Shown piece after piece: positions 56,795 through 64,000 of a stretch of DNA of 64,000 nucleotides. How positions within the stretch are numbered: position 1 is the first letter of the stretch; each line of letters starts with the position of its first letter. A program made the translations under genes and the position numbers. The stretch is from Owenia fusiformis (Eukaryota > Annelida > Polychaeta > Sabellida > Oweniidae), in the NCBI GenBank assembly GCA_903813345.2, contig CAIIXF020000011.1, positions 18,397,754 to 18,461,753 of the forward strand, read 5' to 3'. The notes beneath the pieces were generated by a model that worked only from the letters and a program-made list of their open reading frames with translations, ran no database searches and was not told the DNA's origin.

Positions 56795-57735
56795 CAGACA
56801 AAATTGGTGCTCTTGGTAGAAGTGCTGATAGCATTAGTAATATCATGAGTGCTGGTGGCAATAGTGCTGATATCATTAGTGCTGTTGACAATAGTGCTGA
56901 CAACATTAGCGCTGGTGGCAATAGTTCTAATAGCATCTTTGCTCTTGGTAAAACTGCTGGTAGCAATAGTACTGATAACATTAATACTCTCGGCAGTAGT
57001 GCTGTTAGCATTTGTGCTCTGCTCTTGGCAAAAGTGCTATTTGCATTAGCACTTGTGGCAATAGTGCTGATAGCATTCGTGCTCTTGGCAAAAGTGCTGG
57101 TTGCAAAAGGAACTGATGGCATTTATTCTCTTGGCAATATTCCTGATAGCATTAATGTTCTTGGCAAAAGTGCTGGTAGCAATAATACTGATAGTATAAG
57201 TTCTCTTGGCAAAAGTGCTGAAACCAAAAGAACTGATAGCATTAATGCTCATGGCAATAGTGTTGATATTATTAGTGCTGGTGACAATACTGCTGATAGC
57301 ATTTGTGCTCTTGGCAAAAGTGCTGGTAGCAATATTACTGATAGCATTAACACTCTTGGAAGTAGTGCTGTTAGCATTTGTGCTCTACTCTTGGCAAATG
57401 TGCTGTTAGCATTAGCCCTAGTGGCAATGGTGCTGATAGCATTTGTGCTCTTGGCAAAAGTGCTGGTAGCAAAAGTACTGATAGCATTCACACTCTTGGC
57501 AAAAGTACTGATAGCATTAGTGCTCTTGGCAGTAGTGCTGATATCATAAGTGCTGGTGACAATAGTGCTGATAGCATTCGGGCTCTTGGCAAAGGTGTTG
57601 ATAGCAAACAACTGGTGGCAATAGTGCTGTTGCTTTAGAGCTTGTGATAATAGTAGTGATATCATTAGTGCTCTAGATAAACGATAAACTCTGGTGGCAA
57701 AATTGCTGATAGCATTAGTGCTGGTAGCAATATCA
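56795..57735 (+). repeat. Degenerate 30-bp (15-bp) minisatellite
   Basis: Units like GTGCTGATAGCATTAGTGCT plus CTTGGCAAAA repeat about 30 times with 15-bp half units. The period is divisible by three, so frames are open on both strands (Ser/Ala/Asp-rich one way, Leu/Ala/Val-rich in another). No gene is inferred. Confidence 0.82.
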
Positions 57736-57739
57736 ATTT

Positions 57740-59690
57740 GAAGACGGCATTCCAATGGAAATATGTCTTCCCACACTCAGTCTTCTTAATGTTCAGCAGT
57801 AGGGAGCAAAGGAGATACAGGCGGTAATATGGAAGCAATTATGACAGAAGAGGTTGATGTGACCATAACCAATGACAGGTTGATTGCCATCCAAACACAA
57901 TTAACTCCCCAAGTCATCTATGGGCAATCAAAGGAATGTAGAAGACGCCATGCTTGTCAACAAGGAAATTGTGTTTGCAGACAATCTTAATTATGAATTA
58001 TTCCCATGCATCATAAAATAGAATCAATCAAGTACGTTATCTTATATGATTACCCCAAGGTCCGTTGGCTAGCAGTAGGTGATGAAGATGAATCTTTATG
58101 ACATCACAATATTGACAATTAAACCACTGAACAAGTGCGATTAGGCAGTTTTGGGGCTGATGGGTTGCAAAGTTTGGATTGTAAAAATGCAGCATCTTAG
58201 ACTGACAATTGTAACCCAATGGATCGGGATGTCTAGGCTCACACCCCTTCCAGCTATGAAAACAGTCTCACATGTCTAACAGACCAGCTTCTGCCAACCA
58301 ATCGTATTGCCTTGTTTTGTTATTTCATCGGCAAATGGTCTTATAATGGCATTAACTGCACGATGGCAAGAAAGATGTGACATGTATCCAGTATAATAAT
58401 GTCAAAAATGGGTTGACAAATGATGCAATAATGTTAGGTTAAAAGCCATCATGACATCTGATGGCTCTATCATGACACGGCAAACAACTTGTATCCATTA
58501 TTTATGATCTCATTTAACTCACATGCTAATTGCACTTGTATTTCAATCTGCTTTACTACACTATATATTCTCAATAAAACAAGGATTAATTAAGAAATAA
58601 CCCATTATAGCTTGTTTATACCTGGGGGTTGAATTATACTTCAAGGGGCGAATCACAGATTCTTGCGATTGAAAACAATGCATGGATAATGCATAATAAA
58701 TGAACTTAGAGAGCCACTACCACCAGTGTACGAGATGCTATTAAGTTGAAAGGGTTTCTCAATGAATCGTAACTTTGATCTCACTGAATGAACATCCTGA
58801 GTGTAATAATATCTTTTCCTGGGTATACCCTACAATGTAGAGTTTTTCAGGATGGCTTGAATGGTTTACTATTACAACTTTGATCTCCATTAATAGAACC
58901 TATCAACATAATACCACCTCCTTACTTGAAGAGGCTTACATTTTAAATGAATGTCTCGAAAAAGGACAATTACAACTACACATAGTATACTACAACACAA
59001 TCCCCTGAGAGCCCTCTCATTAAATTTCAACTTCATGTAGTATAAATACAATACAATCCCTTGAGTCACATTTTTCAAAAAAATGTCTCAAAGCCACAAA
59101 AAGTAATATTTACTGATTAAATGTATTTAAATTTTACACGGGGCCTTTAAATCACAACGTCATGTATAGATACATCACATTGCCCTGAGTCCTTTCATCA
59201 AATGCAAATTTAGTGCATCCAGCTTCTATTGAATATCCTTAATACCACTTAATCTCAGTAAAATTAATGATTTCATTATTTTGCTCTTTCATATTTAATG
59301 AGCAAGAATCCTCTAATATTACAAAGTAGCAGTAATAGTATTCATTTCCAGTATATGTTTCAAAATCATCCAGGGTGCATTTCAAAAACCATTCTTAAAT
59401 CTATGGATTTGAAGGTCTATTGTTCTTTAACTATGATGTCATGATATCCATGGTAACAACAATGGATTTATGAATATTCATTGCTAAGAATGTTACTTAA
59501 AATGCACCACTGGTTCAATTTTCGACATCATCATAAGTGAAACCCAATTTGGTTTTAATACATTCTTTATATTTAAAGGCCTTATGTAGAACTTGAAAAT
59601 ATGTTTTTATCATAACAATTCATTTTCTATTTTTTATGACTTGAAAAGTTATTTTAGAGATTTTTTAAATAAGTTTTGTGTTACAAGGAA
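57740..59690. other. No gene recognised
   Basis: AT-rich DNA between the minisatellite and the large TIR element. No coding frame with splice support was seen. Confidence 0.5.
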
Positions 59691-60353
59691 TACACAGCAA
59701 ACATTTCTCAATGTTGATTTAACAAAAAATCAACCTTGATTCAACATTGATATTCTCAAGCATTGAAAAAGCAATATTTGCCCAAGTGTTATTTCAGTGC
59801 TGAATCAAGCTTGATTCAGGCTTGAAAAAATCAATGCTAAATCAAGGTTGAGAATATTTTGGGTAAATCAAGGCTAAATCAATGTTAAATCAAGCTTAAA
59901 ATAAGCTTAATCAAGGCTGAGGATATTAATGCTAAATCAAGGTTGATGATATTTTGGGTAAAATTATGGTTGAATTAATGATCAATCAAGCTTAAAGTAA
60001 GCTTAATAAAGGTTTAGGATTAATACTAAATTAAGGACTGATTTAATAATAAATCAAGCTTGAAACAAGCTAATTAAGTTGGAAGATGTTTAATGCTAAT
60101 TCTATGTTTTTTTTATTCAAAAATATAATAAACACACAATTTTATCGAAATTTATATTATAATTTATTTTCCCATAACTTATTTACATTGAATTTAGTAT
60201 GTAAGTACTACTAGTATATCTATTTGGCCTGCTCGCTATCTCTGCGATTCTCTCTTTAAGTATTTGTGTAACAAAGGAACACATTTGTTTCGGAAATGAT
60301 CAGCAGTCTCTATAATATTGTCAAAGTTGCAGCACAGAAGGATATACTACTGT

Positions 60354-60435
60354 CTATTCGTCTGAAGTCCTTGTATTTGTCATGGCGATGGCTTCTGTTT
60401 GGATCATTTTAAGGTCCTCCCATCTTGTGTGGTAA
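60354..60435 (-). CDS. Candidate terminal exon of an unrecognised gene
   Basis: Acceptor AATTCCAG, then 26 residues, YHTRWEDLKMIQTEAIAMTN to TSDE, and TAG. It joins the exon at 60749 in phase 2 (CG plus T gives Arg). Charged, no known motif. Confidence 0.4.
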
Positions 60436-60748
60436 CTGGAATTATGAATGTCCTATACATTAATACACTGTAAGTATAATATTCTTTACCAATATTATTA
60501 CAAAATTATGCATAAGCCTTCTACTTATTATTACTTATCATGTTATCTTTATTACTTTTGACTCAATGTGTAGACTTCAAAGGTAAAAAAAAAATATTTA
60601 TCAAGTTCAATAATTTTGAATTCTATTACCATTGGAGTAAGATTGCTGGCATATAGGGCACCATATATAGGAATTACAAAAGTTGTATTTATTAGAAGTG
60701 TGTAAATTAAATAAGTTTAAAAAGTCCATATTGCCCATTTACACTTAC

Positions 60749-60930
60749 CGTTGACCAACTCCTTTGACATCCTCAAAGAAGGATGTTGAATCCTTTAGGC
60801 CTTTGTTACCTTCTACACTTTCCCATAATTGGGACATATCTGTTGCCTTCCTCTGAAAGAAGTATTTGATTCCATATTCAAAATGCCATTTGTATGCACC
60901 ATTCAGAAAAGGAAAGTGAATGCTTCCACG
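60749..60930 (-). CDS. Candidate internal exon of the same unrecognised gene
   Basis: Donor GTAAGTG at its 3' end. The frame reads FPFLNGAYKWHFEYGIKYFF and onward (QRKATDMSQLWESV, FFEDVKGVGQR). Aromatic and charged residues look like real protein. The 5' boundary is uncertain, since the acceptor before CGTGGAAGC is poor. It lies inside the TIR element, so it may be transposon-encoded. Confidence 0.42.
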
Positions 60931-61309
60931 CTCTCAATGTCTATCTATACATTTGTTGACACATTCAAAGAAGTTATTTCACATTAGGCCTACTTTTCAA
61001 ATTATTGTTAAATGTTCATTGTTAATTAACTTATTCTTCAATGGATATATTAACTAGATCACCTATAGGCTGTATAGTGTATAGTACCCCAGACAACTTC
61101 AATGGAACAACTATTCTTCTTGAAATGTAAATTAAAGTTCGAAATAATATCTTTGAACAGAGAATTCAGTTTGCATACACAAATTGTTTATAATATTTTA
61201 ACAGGGGCCAAAAGTTAATATATAATGCTAGATTATTTTGTCATAGTTAGGGTTGACATATTTACAATTTCATTATAGCCCTGTGAGGAAGCATAGGCTA
61301 TTAACATGT

Positions 61310-61705
61310 TGAATTGGTGATATGACATGAGGGCATAATAAGGTTATGAACATGGTAGCATGATGAAATGAATGGTGATATAACATTGGGGCATGATGAT
61401 ATAAAACAAACATATAACATGGGAGCAGGTAATATGAAATGAACATGGTGACATAACATTGGAACATTGTGATATGAAATGAACGTGGTGATATAAAAGG
61501 GTACATGGTGATATGAAATGAACATGGTGATATAACATGGGATCAAGGTGATATGACATGAACATGGTGATATAACATGGGAGCATGGTGATATGACATG
61601 AACATTGTGATCTAACATGGGAACATGGTGATATGAAATGAACATGGTGATATAACATGGGAACATGGTGATGTGAAATGAACATGGTGATATGACATGG
61701 GGGCA
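61310..61705 (+). repeat. 40-bp minisatellite GTGATATGAAATGAACATGG
   Basis: Units GTGATATGAAATGAACATGG plus TGATATAACATGGGAACATG repeat about ten times, more regular at the right side. Ser/His/Pro-rich minus-strand frames are by-products. Confidence 0.85.
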
Positions 61706-61795
61706 CGATTCAAACGATACGCTGAATAAGCAAAATAAATTATTATTAGCCTAGATTTCATAAAACTGTTAAAACGTTTACTCTACGCACCTAGC

Positions 61796-61929
61796 CTAAA
61801 TAGCTATTCCCGGTTGCATTCCACATTGCTGATACATGGCCCTCCATCCATTGATTATGTAATTATTGTATTCTTCACTGCCTTCACTCCTCATGATGTA
61901 CCAACATCTGACCAATGCCAACATCAAGT
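61796..61929 (-). CDS. Candidate upstream exon, frame ends at TAG before a donor
   Basis: Acceptor TTTTATAG, then LMLALVRCWYIMRSEGSEEY and NNYIINGWRAMYQQCGMQPG, ending ATT TAG. A donor-like AG-GTGCGT follows five bases after the stop, so the frame may have been cut by a nonsense change, or this is a separate terminal exon. No family recognised. Confidence 0.35.
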
Positions 61930-62864
61930 CTATAAAATAAAAAGGTAGCCTAGAAATATCACTCAGAAATTACATTTTGGCCAGGATTTTGGACCATGTC
62001 TGGCTTCATTCAGAAAACGTTATGCATTGCAGATTATAAATATCTTTTTTAAAACTCCAAAGAACTAGCCTATGCCCTGGACTTTTAAGACAAGACTTTC
62101 AGTGACTTTGAATTTTTTTTTTCAATTTCTCCTGAATTTATATTTAGATCTATCTTTGAATTTCACAGTAGCCTATCCCATAGAGCCTATCTGGTATTTG
62201 AAAGTCTTCTATATAATAGGTGCACCTAACATATGCTCATTTATTCATAACAAAACAATCAAATATATACTTACAAGTGAAAATTGCAGACAGATGGCAG
62301 AGACTGGCACAGAAATCAAAATTTAAAATATGTGGCTTCTCAAACTTCCTGTATGAGTCATAGAATGTGTGACGTCATAGGTCAAAAGTTCAAGGGGATT
62401 TCCCAGGGATTTCCCTAAGATGTCAAACTCAATGAAGAAATCACAATAATGAATGTTATTTATAATAAAATATTTCAAACTCTAAATAAGTAATATCAAT
62501 ATTGCTTAATTCAATCAATAATACTGTAATAATAGTCAGAAAAAATATAAGTTTTGTTAGTGCTAAATCAGCACTAACTTAGCACTAAATAAGCACTGCT
62601 AAGTTAGTGCTGATTTCGCACTAACTGAGGTTTGTACTGATTTGGTACTGATTTATTAGCGCTAATTCCACACAAACATTATTTGTACCAATTCTGTACC
62701 AATTCGGCGCTAAATTAGCGCCTACGCTGATTTAGCGTGGAGTTATTTTGGCAGTGTAGATATATCCTGTAATCCTGATTTTGAGGTTTCCATATCCAGA
62801 ACCTCCATATCTCCCGCCATATTCCCCGGCTTCCGAGCATATCTTCCCGCTTCAGGTAATTGAA

Positions 62865-63060
62865 AAAAAATGTTAAATTTTTTTTTAATTTGAAAAACAA
62901 ATTGATAAAAATTTTGAAAAAATAAATTTTGGAAAAAAAAGCTGAAAAAAGATTTTGAAAAAAGTTGCAAAAATTCGAAAAAAATTTGAAAAAAAAAATT
63001 TTGAAAAAAAGTTTAAAAAAAGTTTGAAAAAAAAATTTGAAAGTAAAGTTGAAAAAATCT
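62865..63060 (+). repeat. A-rich TTTGAAAAAA tract
   Basis: About 195 bases of degenerate (TTTGAAAAAA)n, closely like 35790-35895. Each is preceded by a short GC-richer segment (CCCGCCATATTCCCCGGCTT here). Confidence 0.75.
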
Positions 63061-63548
63061 GAAATATGTCCTCAAGCTTGAATCAAGCCTGAAAAAATTA
63101 AGCTTGAGAAAATCAACATAGATTCTTGCTTGATTCATTGCAGATTTTGACTTGAAAATCTCAAGCTTGATTCAGTGTTGATTTTTCAGGCTTGTTTCAA
63201 GCTTGAGAATATCAATGTTTAATCAAGCTTGATTTTAAGGTTGATTCAGCATTGAGGTTTTTCAATGTTGAATCAAGCTTGATATCAAGCTTGAATCAAC
63301 CCTGATTTGCCATCAACATTGATTCAACCTTGGGAAATATTTGCTGTGTACTGTTGATGTCCTACTATAATCTATGGTATAAGGAAGTTATATTTTCATC
63401 AGATGAATTGTTAGCTCGTAACCTCAACTACATAGGTGTACTAAATATGCTGCAACTGTGCTGTAGATGTTTTGTATAGAATGTAGATGAATTTAAAGAT
63501 TCTCGCAATCTTTATCCAATCAGCGTTTGCGAGTGTGTCAGCTCACGT

Positions 63549-63556
63549 ATAAAAGG
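63549..63556 (+). promoter_or_regulatory. TATA-like box near the window end
   Basis: CACGTATAAAAGGCG is a good TATA context in otherwise AT-rich DNA. A short ATG frame starts at 63597 but stops after 22 codons. Any gene would continue beyond the window; weak. Confidence 0.25.
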
Positions 63557-64000
63557 CGAATCCAACTCAAATCCAAAATCCAAATCCAACTCAGAAATGT
63601 TTGAAACCCTTACGGAAAATTCTGTCTGCATTTTGTCACCATTGCTCTTTCTTCCCGCATTCTAGTGCTGTTTGAATGAATATATTAATTAATGTATTTC
63701 TAACTAAAATATATCACATTTTTTTATAAACCACAAACATTTAGATCATAAAAAAATTATTCAATACTTGAGTGACCACGATATGCAAGGGTTACTAAGT
63801 TGACACAGTAAATGACCACTGATATTGTGTTAGTCCATGCACACAGCGTATTCTGCTAAGGCCATAAGAAGTAGATTCTTTACTTTGCGTCCCCTTGCTT
63901 GCACGATTTTGAGTAAATCAGAAAAAAACAAACACATCAAAATAGCAATCACAAGGGTCTGAAAGTACCATTACATTTCGTTCAATCAGAATCAGACGAA

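Larger units (their letters stand above)
59693..63348. mobile_element. 3.66-kb TA-flanked TIR element with TCAAGCTTGA subterminal repeats
   Basis: TA-CACAGCAAACATTTCTCAA at the left and its inverse GGGAAATATTTGCTGTG-TA at the right. Both ends (59693-60090 and 63060-63330) are packed with words such as AATCAAGCTTGATTC and TCAACATTGAT in both orientations. Inside lie minus-strand coding-like exons, a 40-bp minisatellite and the right end of another TA-flanked element (GGCAGTG-TA at 62757). It may be a DNA transposon with its own diverged gene or one that captured host DNA. Confidence 0.72.

Noticed and set aside
56700-57776. Long frames on both strands (up to 234 residues)
   Set aside because: By-products of a minisatellite whose period is divisible by three.
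1-64000. LINE, LTR retrotransposon or viral ORFs
   Set aside because: No reverse transcriptase, integrase, gag or capsid motif was seen in any frame; visible mobile DNA is of the short TIR type.

Overview
The window is animal nuclear DNA: AT-rich, with spliced genes, long introns and many small transposon-derived repeats. The best clue to the lineage is a precursor gene for a GGNG/excitatory-type neuropeptide, a family I know from annelids and molluscs and, more broadly, from lophotrochozoans. A lophotrochozoan (annelid, mollusc, nemertean or brachiopod) is therefore likely. Nothing here decides the phylum.

Three genes can be assembled from splice sites and matching exon phases. (1) Minus strand, 12610 to 7267: a complete nine-exon SLC22-type organic ion transporter. 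(2) Plus strand, 18619/27317 to 52415: a GGNG-type neuropeptide precursor. It has two alternative first exons, both encoding nearly the same signal peptide. They sit in two copies of a roughly 2.4-3.1 kb segmental duplication and can both splice to one 42-nt exon carrying the peptide core (45766-45807) and one terminal exon (52108-52415). (3) Minus strand, 25982 to 25224: a two-exon gene for an unrecognised 148-residue coiled-coil protein. It lies between the two alternative first exons of gene 2, and a small 9-bp-TSD transposon sits in its intron. A fourth, weaker set of minus-strand coding exons (61929 to 60354) lies inside a TIR element at 59693-63348.

Layout. 1-5.2 kb: an inverted pair of TGCATATA-rich arms and one small MITE. 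5.2-7.2 kb: a palindromic GCCGTA-rich element. 7.3-12.6 kb: the transporter. 12.6-17.6 kb: several MITEs. 17.7-20.8 and 26.5-28.9 kb: the duplicated promoter plus signal-exon segment. 22.0-22.8 kb: a 39-bp satellite with a 224-bp higher-order period. 29-32 kb: repeats, including a TTAA-flanked element that carries a tRNA-like sequence. 32.9-34.5 kb: a second minisatellite with a 521-bp higher-order period. 35.5-45.7 kb: further TIR elements, a 108-bp in-frame tandem repeat and long intron. 45.8-52.4 kb: peptide exons 2 and 3. 52.4-64 kb: more TIR elements, minisatellites and the large TIR element.

Much of the structure comes from non-autonomous DNA transposons whose target-site duplications can be read directly: 9-bp (two families), TTAA (one) and TA (several). 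I saw no reverse transcriptase, integrase or recognisable transposase ORF, no rRNA and no CRISPR array. No database search was possible; family names rest on motif recognition.
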